Positions 55,851 through 64,000 of a DNA stretch of 64,000 nt are shown one piece after another. The position numbers and the translations under genes are program-made. The first letter of the stretch is position 1; every line of letters begins with the position of its first letter. The stretch is from Cepaea nemoralis (taxonomy: Eukaryota > Mollusca > Gastropoda > Stylommatophora > Helicidae), in contig JACEFZ010017451.1 in NCBI GenBank assembly GCA_014155875.1, positions 238,501 to 302,500 of the forward strand, written 5' to 3'. The notes below the pieces were generated by a model. That model saw only the letters and a list, made by a program, of their open reading frames with translations, was not told the DNA's origin and ran no database searches.

Positions 55851-55862
55851 TCTCTCTTCTTG
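53236..55862. repeat. Satellite with embedded (CT)n, long units (~250-290 bp)
   Basis: Eight units. They keep gcgtgtcgtaggcactttt and (ct)n but carry an added ~190-bp segment (ccaactatattgccggtggt, aacaatcaaccttactgcc, cagtatgagtgaagcctcgt, gaccgaccccgcatacatca). One unit (55100-55575) has a ~480-bp (ct)n expansion. Leu/Ser or Arg/Glu open frames are artefacts. Confidence 0.93.
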
Positions 55863-56450
55863 CATGTCCACAAACACCAGCATTTTGTCTGTTGAAGTGT
55901 GTCTATGTAGAACGCGTGTTCCTGCACACCAGTCCACCCAAACCAACAACACAATGGGGCCGTGGTCAATCTTACACGCCTCCTACCCCGCCCCCTTCTT
56001 TCTATGTGTTCACTGTACCGTAACATCCAGCACCGTTATAAAAATACATACACCTGAGATTTCCGTAAACATTCACAGGTCCGTACGTGAGGTGAGTATA
56101 CAGTTTGTTTTTTTCTCTATAAACAGTTTTTCTATTAAACATTTTCTTCGACTAACATTCTTTTCAATTAACATTTTGTCAATTCTCATTTCCTCTTCAT
56201 TGCTTCCATTTTTCCATGCATTTGTTCCTCTCGTCCTGTCATCACCTTCTAATGTAGTCACAGGAGTTCTCCTTGACTGTATGTTGTGTTTGTGAATGTG
56301 TTTGTTTGCTGATGAAGGCTAACCGCCGCAACGTTCTGTATGTGTCGTAACTCTGTTATGTAAAGCTGCACTACTTTGTGTCATTATATATTGTTTAAAC
56401 TTTCACAGCTTTACCGCAGTTCCACCAAATTTTATGCATACTGTTCCTGG
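55863..56450 (+). mobile_element. Possible 3' terminal region of the Penelope-like element
   Basis: Unique sequence after the satellite. 56315-56350 has gctgatgaaggctaaccgcc gcaacgttc, a form like the hammerhead-type motif reported at PLE ends (CUGANGA ... GAAAC), here with GCAAC. A splice-donor-like gaggtgagta lies at 56090. Assignment to the PLE at 49107 is inference from position and motif. Confidence 0.45.
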
Positions 56451-56637
56451 AGAGAGAAGGGGGGGGGGGGGTGAGAGAGAAACACGTGAGTATGCGTGGC
56501 TTTTAACCCGAATTTCACGTGACAAGATCTTGACCTCAATTCTCCAGCTTCTCTTTTGCGGGTTCATAACTCGTTAAATGCTATGAATGAATCATGAAAA
56601 CTCGAGAAGTGTTACTAGAATATTGTCACTAGTAACA

Positions 56638-56700
56638 AAATGTACGTTGCGGTTAAAGCCTTCGTCAGCACAGAAAAAACAAACACACACCAACACAACT
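56638..56700 (-). mobile_element. Inverted PLE-end-like motif
   Basis: On the minus strand it reads GTGCTGACGAAGGCTTTAAC CGCAACGTAC, closely related to 56315-56345. It suggests a second, inverted PLE terminus. Confidence 0.45.
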
Positions 56701-56834
56701 ACATGGATATAAAAAGGTATTTATCTGTAACCTTGTTCGGCTGGACACGTCTACAATTGGATCTAATTCGTCACGTGACATTTAGAAGCCTGGATAGGAG
56801 AGCACATATTTCCAAAGAAATTGCCATCTCTATT

Positions 56835-56880
56835 TTACGGTCAGTAGTTTGCCATTGCTTTCTGAATGAGAAGTCAACGT
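56835..56880 (-). mobile_element. SINE family A core fragment
   Basis: ggtcagtagtttgccattgc tttctgaatgag is the SINE A body only. Confidence 0.5.
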
Positions 56881-57024
56881 TGAAGTCCAATTGTCCCAAA
56901 GCAGTTTCTTGCCATGGGTCTGCGGTGTGATAGCGCCTTTATATTCTGTAGACCTGAGAGCAATGAGAAACAGGTGATCAGCAGATCAGCCTTTCCCTGA
57001 CTGGGAGTCTACGTGGCCAATTGG

Positions 57025-57240
57025 TTCTCCGCCTGTCTCGCGCTCCGAAGGTTGTGGCTTCGATTCCGGCCCACGTCTTTCGGTTCGGAGTGCAGTTTTC
57101 TCGGAGAGTTCTGAAGACGTCGCTGAAGCTACGGAGTTCGTGCTTTGTGCGATGCTTTCGGCAGACCATCCTGCTTAAAGAGAACCGATCCGTATGGGAT
57201 AAAACTCGGTGCAATGAAGTGGAACCTCATGACTTTTAAA
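57025..57240 (+). mobile_element. SINE family D
   Basis: Box B-like ggttgtggcttcgattccgg near the 5' end, then gcagttttctcggagagttc, gctacggagttcgtgctttg and ggataaaactcggtgcaatg. It matches 60125-60325 and 45205-45385 (inverted). The head is truncated in all three. Confidence 0.8.
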
Positions 57241-57247
57241 CGGTTTC

Positions 57248-57848
57248 CCTCACTGTGACAAGCGAACCTGCGTTCCTACGTGCTGGCGACTTTATCTGCG
57301 GAGTTCGTCATCATCATCGGTGGCGGTAAATGCGACATCCGATTGATAGTTCACACGTAGAGCACAACCTCACTGTGACAAGCGAACCTGCGTTCCTACG
57401 TGCTGGCAACTTTATCAGCGGAGTTCGCCATCATCATCGCTGGCGGTAAATGCGACATGCGATTGATAGTTCACACGTAGAGCACAACCTCACTGTGACA
57501 AGCGAACCTGCGTTCCTACGTGCTGGCAACTTTATCAGCGGAGTTCGTCATCATCATCGCTGGCGGTAAATGCGACATGCGATTGATAGTTCACACGTAG
57601 AGCACAACCTCACTGTGACAAGCGAACCTGCGTTCCTACGTGCTGGCAACTTTATCAGCGGAGTTCGTCATCATCATCGCTGGCGGTAAATGCGACATGC
57701 GATTGATAGTTCACACGTAGAGCACAACCTCACTGTGACAAGCGAACCTGCGTTCCTACGTGCTGGCAACTTTATCAGCGGAGTTCGTCATCATCATCGC
57801 TGGCGGTAAATGCAACATCAGATTGATAGTTCACACGTAGAGCACAAC
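57248..57848. repeat. 120-bp tandem repeat, five near-identical copies
   Basis: cctcactgtgacaagcgaac starts at 57248, 57368, 57488, 57608 and 57728, exactly 120 bp apart. Copies 3-5 differ at only a few bases. The unit is CpG-containing and holds catcatcatcgctggcggta and gattgatagttcacacgtag. No open frame is maintained. Confidence 0.96.
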
Positions 57849-58284
57849 CAGAACACTAGGTAAACACTGGAGCGCGGCTAGTATTGATCGTTTTCCCGCG
57901 AGATTTACTGGGCAGTATCGATCTATCCCGTGAATTCGTGGGCGGCCAAAGAAAAGAGAAATAATTCAAAATGAAAACAGTTATTACTGTTGTAAAGTAA
58001 CTTGTGGTTTAGGACATGGAGTTTTGTCTTAGTTAGTAGTCTTTCCTCTTGAGCCTAAGGCGGCGCATAGGGCAGAAGTCAAGGCTCTCCATGTCCGGCG
58101 GTTCGCTGCTACCTGTTGTAGATCCTGGATGTTCACTTGGCCGTTGAATGAGTTTTGTCTCGAGTCTGGGGAATTAAGGGGCACTGGCTAAATAAGTTTC
58201 CATGAACTGTTGGGGAGTTTCTAACAATAGGTTAAATTATGAAGAAGTGAAAGAAACACAAAATGTAGTCTAAGAAGCTCGACC

Positions 58285-58372
58285 GGTGAATAACACATAC
58301 ACACATACACACGCACGCACACACACACACACACTCTCACACTCTCGCACACACTCACACACACACACCTCC

Positions 58373-58420
<48 letters not shown>

Positions 58421-58422
58421 GG
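58285..58422. repeat. (CA)n microsatellite
   Basis: Long imperfect and then perfect cacacaca run on the plus strand. Confidence 0.95.
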
Positions 58423-58640
58423 CAAACATTTCGACAAATGTCTTCATCAAGTGGACAACAAGAACAAAAGGATTATAACTACATCAATGGACAAGACAAA
58501 TGTGAAATTCCCTAGGCTCTCGTCCGATCCAGGAATTTTACAACTGAATTATAAAGATGGCGGTTGTAAACTACCATTATATCTGGTAAATGTATTCGTG
58601 GTAGAAGGATGTATGTTCATGTCTTAGTCACATATGACTG
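58423..58640 (-). mobile_element. Possible retroelement end with hammerhead-like motif
   Basis: On the minus strand 58430-58465 reads CTTGATGAAGACATTTGTCG AAATGTTTG, similar in form to PLE-end motifs (UGAUGA, a short GAC/GTC stem, GAAA). No coding remains were seen. Confidence 0.3.
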
Positions 58641-58844
58641 AGCTACCGTATGTCAGTAGACGGTACTACATGTTTTCTGTTAGCTTCGAATGTTGGGAGG
58701 CGCTCACTTAAACCCGACACCCCACATTGTGCCAACGGCTTCGGGTGGAGGAGTGCAATTGGGAGGGTACAAGCCTTAACCTAGTGCGAGGAAATGCAAC
58801 CTAAAGACTAAATGTCATGACGGGGTAGACCAGGCTGTAAGCCT

Positions 58845-59065
58845 TGGTCGGCAACTGGTCTAGGATGGAAGCTCCGACTATGCGAACAGTTAGAGCATTG
58901 CTTTGCTAATCCGGTAGCTTCTGCAGCTTGTCTTGTTCCAGACGTATTGGTGTTACCTTTCCTGTAGAGTAAACTAGACAGGCCGAGAGAGAGATCATGC
59001 TGGATGGGCAACACATGGTCTCTAAATTCAGTCCAGGCTTTGTGTTATGGAGAGGTTTAACTCCA
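58845..59065. repeat. Dispersed repeat J, copy 1
   Basis: ctagacaggccgagagagag, gggcaacacatggtctcta and caggctttgtgttatgg match, inverted, 63265-63480 (about 80 percent by eye). The type is unknown. Confidence 0.65.
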
Positions 59066-59399
59066 TTTTGTAAACTATCGTCTGTTAAGACAGCAAGGTG
59101 CCAATCAGTCAGTTGAAGGATATGGACATGTGATAACCGTAACTGAAGGTTTGGGGTCGAATCTACGTGCAGCAGCAATGGGTCTGTAACGTAACAGAGA
59201 ATGCGTGGTTTTAAAAGGGCTTCAAGAGCAAGAGAAACATTACGCCGGCCACGTCTCTTTCTGCAGAGCGTCGGCTGAAAGCGTCATACCGAACATGAAC
59301 TTCGTAGTTAGCTAGCTAACCAGTTGGTTAGTTCACAGCCCCAAAGATAGAATGTCGGTTTTTAACCAGTTCCTCCGTCTCATTCATTTTCATGTCTAG

Positions 59400-59935
59400 T
59401 GTGTCTTTTATGGCTAGTGAATTGGATGGTTGGTTAATTAGTTAGTTAGTTGGTTGGTTAGTGATTAAGTTAATTAGTTAGGATAATTATTTAATTAGTT
59501 TAGTTGGTTGGTTAGTTAGTCATTAAGTTAATTAGTTAGAGAGTTAATTTAGTTGGTTAGTTTAGTTCAGTTAGTTAATATATTAGTTGTTTTGTTATTT
59601 AGTTAATTAATAAGTTGTGGGAGCGGCTGGCCGAGTCGTTTAGAACGCTGAGTTTTCCTTCGGGAGACCCGGGTTCGAATCCTCGGTATAGTGTGGAGTT
59701 TTTCTGTCGGGGACAAAAAGAAAACCCTAACCTGCACAGTTCGCGAACTGCACTAGTCAGGCGGCCTTAATTCCTCAGGCTCAAGACCATCCTGTTCTAC
59801 ACTGCAAGGTACTTTGGCAGTAGATGACAGTTGACAGTTAATAGGTTAGTTAATTAGTTAGTTAGTTATTAAGTTAATTAATTAGATAATCATTTAGTTT
59901 AGTTTAGTTCTGTTAGTTAATTAGTCAGTCGCCAG
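59400..59935. repeat. (TTAGT/TTAATTAG)n degenerate repeat with a SINE C insert
   Basis: ttagttggttggttagt-type words at 59410-59615 and 59840-59935, separated by the SINE C copy at 59622-59840. Confidence 0.85.
59622..59840 (+). mobile_element. SINE family C, full length
   Basis: Head gagcggctggccgagtcgtt, tgagttttccttcgggagac (a long variable arm), box B gggttcgaatcctcgg, then gacaaaaagaaaaccctaac and caggcggccttaattcctca. It matches 33098-33315. The tRNA-Leu-like fold of the head is better kept than in the other copy. Confidence 0.87.
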
Positions 59936-60124
59936 ATTTTCCTCATTGCACATCCAATCATTCAGCTTATAAGTGCTTGGATCGCCTCATCAGTATCTCG
60001 CCCAGCATGGAGCGGTCGATGACACGAGTTCTGTGTTGGTTGACTATCTGTCTTTGGCCCCCTGCATTGCTCTCCTGCCTGGCTTCATTCCTATCCTTGA
60101 TGTTCTGATACCTTCATTACGAAG

Positions 60125-60325
60125 TGATTGCGTTGCATTCCTCGCACTCCGAAGGTTGTGGGTTCGATTCCAGCCTATGTCGTTCGGTTCACGAATGCAA
60201 TTTTCTCGGAGACTCCTGTGGGTCGTCGCTGGCGCTACGGAGTTCGTGCTTTGAGCGACGCTATCGGCAGGTCGCTCTGTGGGAAAAGACCCAGCCATAT
60301 GGAATAAAACCCGGTGCAATGAAGT
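60125..60325 (+). mobile_element. SINE family D
   Basis: gaaggttgtgggttcgattc (box B), atgcaattttctcggagact, cgctacggagttcgtgcttt and aataaaacccggtgcaatga. It is better preserved than the 57025 copy. Confidence 0.8.
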
Positions 60326-60675
60326 TGACTATCTTTCCTTTTAAATCATTGTTTAATCATATGATTTTCTGGCAGTCGGGTCTAGGTTACAGATTTTGCA
60401 GTCGTCTCTTGATTCGTGTGATCGTCCTGCTAATTTATGAATTTGTCACTGGTTGACATCGTAGAACCGTCGCACTGAAAAAGAAATGCATGGACTTCCC
60501 AAAATAAAACAAGAATTTCTAAAGGAGTTTGAACGTCAATACCGATCTAGCATCACGAATGCGCGGGAAAAGTGCTGATTTCTTGCCATCTGAAAGTCCA
60601 CAGTCACCTTCTTGCCACGAGCACATTACCCCAATCGTTCGTATTTTATTACCACCTCCCACGCACGACAGCTGC

Positions 60676-60685
60676 AGGCGAGAGA

Positions 60686-60733
<48 letters not shown>

Positions 60734-60834
60734 AGGAGAGAGAGATGTCTGAGAAAAGGGGAGGCAGAGAGTGAGAGAGGAGTGGGAGAGAGAGAGTCTG
60801 AGAGAAAGGGAGAATGTTTGAGAAAAATGGAGAG

Positions 60835-60893
<59 letters not shown>

Positions 60894-60960
60894 TGCTGAG
60901 AGAATGGGACGGAGAGAGTCAGAGTGTGACTGAGAGAAATGGAGAGAGTGAGAGAGACTA
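60676..60960. repeat. (GA)n microsatellite region
   Basis: Two perfect (ga)n runs (about 60685-60732 and 60838-60890) joined by imperfect agagag sequence. Open frames are artefacts. Confidence 0.93.
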
Positions 60961-61446
60961 AATTAATGCCTCATTACCTATTCGCAATGTGAATTGCTGA
61001 CTAACTTCACACAACATAAGGGACAAAACAAACAGCATGAGACGGTGACACAACCGTCTACCCGCCACAAACAACAGACAGCCAGAAAACACACGCACAA
61101 CAGCAGCGGCCCTGCTCCTTATGTCGTCGCCAGCACATGTGACGGGACTCACTGTTCATGAAATGTGTTGCTTCTGCATAATTTATTCTCTACGAAGCCA
61201 GAACGTCACGTGAATGAAGTCGGCCGGTTCGACTAGAATTGGAATAATTTAAAAACAATTTCCTGCAAGCTGGTATATTAACTCAGCCACCAAGGTAAGC
61301 CAGAATTAAAATAGATGAATTGTTATTAAATATATGCAAGCATTGTTCATCCAGCTGGATTATTGATCCGTTTAGGAATCGTGCTTGCTTAATACAAAAT
61401 ATCCGGTCCAGATATGTTGTGTATGTTGCAGATATTTTTGCCCTGT

Positions 61447-61447
<1 letters not shown>

Positions 61448-61481
<34 letters not shown>
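61448..61481. repeat. (TA)n microsatellite
   Basis: About 16 perfect ta units. Confidence 0.95.
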
Positions 61482-61534
61482 TCAGTCCGTTCCGTTTCTT
61501 GGCAATCTCGGTAAAAATGAAAATCAAAAAGTTA

Positions 61535-61875
61535 GTGACATATCCTTTACAAGACGTCGCAGTCAACCCTAGAAAATTTTTGGCTGTCTGTGATTGTTTT
61601 GGCATATTTTACGTTCAGTAGTTTGCCATTGCCAGCTCTGGTACTTGGGGATAGAGAACACCTTTCACAATGCACCGACTTACCGAGCTGAGGGTCAGAA
61701 ATCAGCTAAGGGAGATTTGGTTTGCGTTGATAACGATGGTATGAGGTGTCGGTTGTACAAAAAACAATGGCAAACTACTGAACGTAAAAATTGCCGAGTA
61801 AATCACAAAGAGCAAAATAAAAAAGAATGCAGGGTTTAATTGCGACGTCCTGTAAGGACATGCAGATAACTTTAA
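61535..61875. mobile_element. Inverted pair of SINE family A copies
   Basis: 61535-61638 is minus orientation (atatcctttacaagacgtcg, ttacgttcagtagtttgcca). 61735-61875 is plus orientation (aacaatggcaaactactgaa, gacgtcctgtaaggacatgc). Arms of about 100 bp can pair; the middle holds the rest of the plus copy body. Confidence 0.75.
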
Positions 61876-61954
61876 TTTTCAATCAAGAGTAATAAAGACA
61901 TCTTGATAACAAAGTTAACTCTCAAAGAGAACTGGTTACTCGCATCAGAAGAAG

Positions 61955-62310
61955 ACTGTCCACATTCGTTGGGCTTGCCATAAGAATGGGACATCTGGAA
62001 AATACCGTCACATAGAGAAAGTTGAAGGGTGGAAGAAGTAGAGTGAGACCTACTGAGAAGATGCTGGACAGTCTGACATCATGGCATGTAGGAACATCAG
62101 TATCAGAAATGGTTGGAAGTCACAGAAACAGAAGACTATGAACAGACATGATCAGCAACGCCACACGGCAGAGGCTATAAGAAGATTGGCAGTACACGAG
62201 ACAGAAGGTTATGGACAGACATGATCACCAACGCCACACCGCATGGACTATAAGAAGATTGGCAATACCTGAGACAGAAGACTGTGGACAGACATAATCT
62301 TGAAAAGAAA
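61955..62310 (+). mobile_element. Non-LTR ORF2 3' fragment with ~60-bp duplications
   Basis: The plus strand reads remnants GHLENTVT, EKMLDSLTSWHVGTSVSEM, then about three copies of ctataagaagattggca-ta and gacagaag-ctatggacagac. It is related to 25820-26325 and, inverted, 22540-22665. Confidence 0.65.
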
Positions 62311-62314
62311 TGTT

Positions 62315-62460
62315 TACAAAAATAATGCACACACAATTGAGGACCTGAAAGAAGCAATCAGAATTACCATTCAAGAAATAACAGACACACTGCAAAAGGT
62401 ATTTGAATACATGAAGAGACATGTACAGTCATGTCTTGAAACCCGTGGTGGAAATTTCTA
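62315..62460 (+). pseudogene. C-terminal relic of a Tc1/mariner-superfamily-like transposase
   Basis: The plus strand reads NNAHTIEDLKEAIRITIQEI then LQKVFEYMKRHVQSCLETRG and GNF stop. The pattern DL---I---I--I----L------ML-R---C----G--F is the usual end of DDE transposases of this group. The upstream catalytic part is missing. Confidence 0.5.
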
Positions 62461-62639
62461 ACACCTATTATAATGAATACTTCATTGGTACTTTCCAGCT
62501 TCTCCAAAACAGTATTAGACCATAGCAATGAATATTTTAACTAATTTAGTGAATTTTTAGCACATTTTTTATGACGTCATTTACTTCATTTTTCATATTT
62601 GTTCTACATACAAAGTGTAGTGAGACTTTACAAACACCC

Positions 62640-62900
62640 GGTATTATCAGACAGCACTGAATCAGATAATGAAGCTCTTCCTATCCCCAGATGAGCGGAA
62701 CAGCCAGTCTACCAGCCTGTTCATGTTCTGGCATACCCGCATGCTCTGGGCAGAAAATCCATGTATGCCCCTGACCTTCGTCTTTTCGGGAGAAGAAAGC
62801 CACTTCAGGCGGAACATACTAGTTAACACAAACTTACCATAGACCCCGGTGATTGAATGAAATGGCGAATCATGATCGCCCACGATTATCGGCACGGCAC
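62640..62900. other. Unrecognised sequence, open on both strands
   Basis: 58 codons are open on plus from 62670 (SPDERNSQSTSLFMFW) and 77 on minus (62662-62895; SPEKTKVRGIHGFSAQSM). Composition is not simple-repeat and GC is higher than around it. No family was recognised; it could be a transposon piece. Confidence 0.3.
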
Positions 62901-62992
62901 ATCCTGTTGATGAGTGCTAAGAAACTTAGCTCCATCCTCTTTGAGGTGTCTCGCATGATTCCTTTTTATCAATAATTTGTGTATGCTTGTAT

Positions 62993-62996
62993 GCGC

Positions 62997-63035
<39 letters not shown>

Positions 63036-63042
63036 CGCGTAA
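62993..63042. repeat. (GT)n/(GC)n microsatellite
   Basis: cgcgcgc, then (gt)n, then gcgcgcgcgcg: alternating purine-pyrimidine throughout. Confidence 0.93.
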
Positions 63043-63264
63043 AGTAAAACACAGGATTCATTCCTCTCCGCGATTTGAGGCACACCGTGTTATTATTACT
63101 AGCTATGTATTTTGTATAGACCAATCGGAACTCGACGAATCATATGGTCGATATGACGTGAGCCGGTGTTACTTGCCTAACATTTTTTGAGGTGCTCGTA
63201 TCCTGGCAGCTGGTCGTCTTGACAGACGATAGTTTGTTACATTGTGCTTCATAAAAAGGCATAA

Positions 63265-63480
63265 TAACCTCTTCATAACACAAAGCCTAGGCTGACTTGT
63301 AGAGATCATGTGTTGCCCATGCAGCACGATATCTCTCTCGGCCTGCCTAGTTTACTCCATAAGAAAGGTAATAATACCAATACGTCAGGAACAAGACTAG
63401 TATTGAAGCAGCTGGATCAGCAAAGTAATGTTCTAACTGTCCGCCCGTCGGAGCCTCATCCTAGGCCTGTTGCCAACTCG
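63265..63480. repeat. Dispersed repeat J, copy 2 (inverted)
   Basis: The reverse complement matches 58845-59065, including ctcggcctgcctagtttact and catgtgttgcccatgcagca. Confidence 0.65.
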
Positions 63481-63544
63481 TCATAGAGTCGTTACCTACT
63501 GAACCTGTTTGTATTTGCTGCTTCCACCAAGTCACAATCAGAGA

Positions 63545-64000
63545 CATACCTTCACATCATTCATTCATTCAGTAGCATGTCCTTTGCAGAACCTCGCTCC
63601 CATAACAACCGTCCGATCAGAAGCAAGATGTCCCGCGTCCGATACACCCATCTGGAGATCATCCGCCACATCCTGCACCCATCTTCTCTTTGGCCTTCCT
63701 CTTCCTCTCCTCCCAGGCATATACTCATCCATTACTGTTCTCTCCAAACTTTCATGACGTTTCAAGTGACCAAAATATTTCAATTTTCTTTGTTTTATCG
63801 TCTTTAATAGTCAACCTTCTTCAGTATTCAGCTCTTGAAGTATGGATGCGTTTATTCTTTTCTTTATCCAACATATTTTTCGAACCCGCCTGTAACATTT
63901 ATATTCAAAGGCATTTATGCGCTGTTCAGATTGTTTAGTAAGTGTCCAGGTCTCACAGGCGCATGTTGCAATGGGAAAAATGCATGCACTTAAAAATCTA
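63545..64000 (-). mobile_element. Non-LTR ORF2 C-terminus (second family), runs off the window
   Basis: On the minus strand it reads MKYFGHLKRHESLERTVMD, GRRGRGRPKRRWVQDVADDL and ends ARFCKGHATE then stop. Upstream parts continue to the right edge in other frames. It is related to 47215-47535 and is the best copy of this C-terminus in the window. Confidence 0.8.

Noticed and set aside
51923..55895. Ser/Leu-rich and Arg/Glu-rich open frames up to 272 codons
   Set aside because: Translations of (CT)n/(GA)n within the satellite.
59622..59700. Possible functional tRNA-Leu gene
   Set aside because: It resembles a tRNA head, but the acceptor stem does not close and a SINE body follows; a second copy with the same body exists at 33098.

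Overview
The window is invertebrate animal DNA: GT-AG introns, short exons, several tRNA-derived SINE families, non-LTR retrotransposons, hAT and mariner-type DNA transposons, a Penelope-like element and a very high load of tandem repeats. A truncated 18S rRNA piece on the minus strand reads like molluscan, probably gastropod, 18S. That taxon is an inference from remembered rRNA features, not from a search. No bacterial genes, CRISPR arrays or operons are present.

The only host gene I can support is the 3' part of a kinesin-3 motor gene of the KIF1A/KIF1B/unc-104 group, plus strand, 2290-30352. Ten exons join with consistent phases and encode about the last 421 residues: the end of the conserved region before the tail, a variable acidic/serine-rich linker, and the C-terminal PH domain that ties the motor to synaptic-vesicle precursors. 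The stop codon is at 30350-30352 and a poly(A) signal at 30797-30802. One extra base in the third exon (near 8643) breaks the reading frame as given. The motor domain and earlier exons lie left of the window.

The nine introns hold most of the novelty. Nearly all carry a minisatellite. Two of them start with tandem duplications that include the end of the upstream exon and its 5' splice site (89-bp array at 2349-3480; duplication at 8703-8912). The intron at 8724-12745 holds a chimeric retroposed insert: 5' external transcribed spacer plus the first ~557 nt of 18S rRNA joined to a retrotransposon 3' end, with a 13-bp target-site duplication. The same intron holds a 1,000-bp hAT element inside an older LINE, and the hAT itself carries a later retroposon. 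The last intron (25803-30312) is a nest of LINE, mariner-like, foldback and SINE insertions.

From 30.8 to 49 kb there is no recognisable host gene, only minisatellites (28, ~30, 47, 49, 76 and 35 bp units), SINEs and LINE fragments. At 49107-51830 lies one long open frame of a Penelope-like retroelement (reverse transcriptase plus GIY-YIG endonuclease). It is bounded on the left by a 35-bp satellite and on the right by a 4-kb satellite with embedded (CT)n. The right end (56-64 kb) has possible Penelope-element termini, five near-identical 120-bp repeats, SINEs, an inverted SINE pair, LINE pieces and simple repeats.
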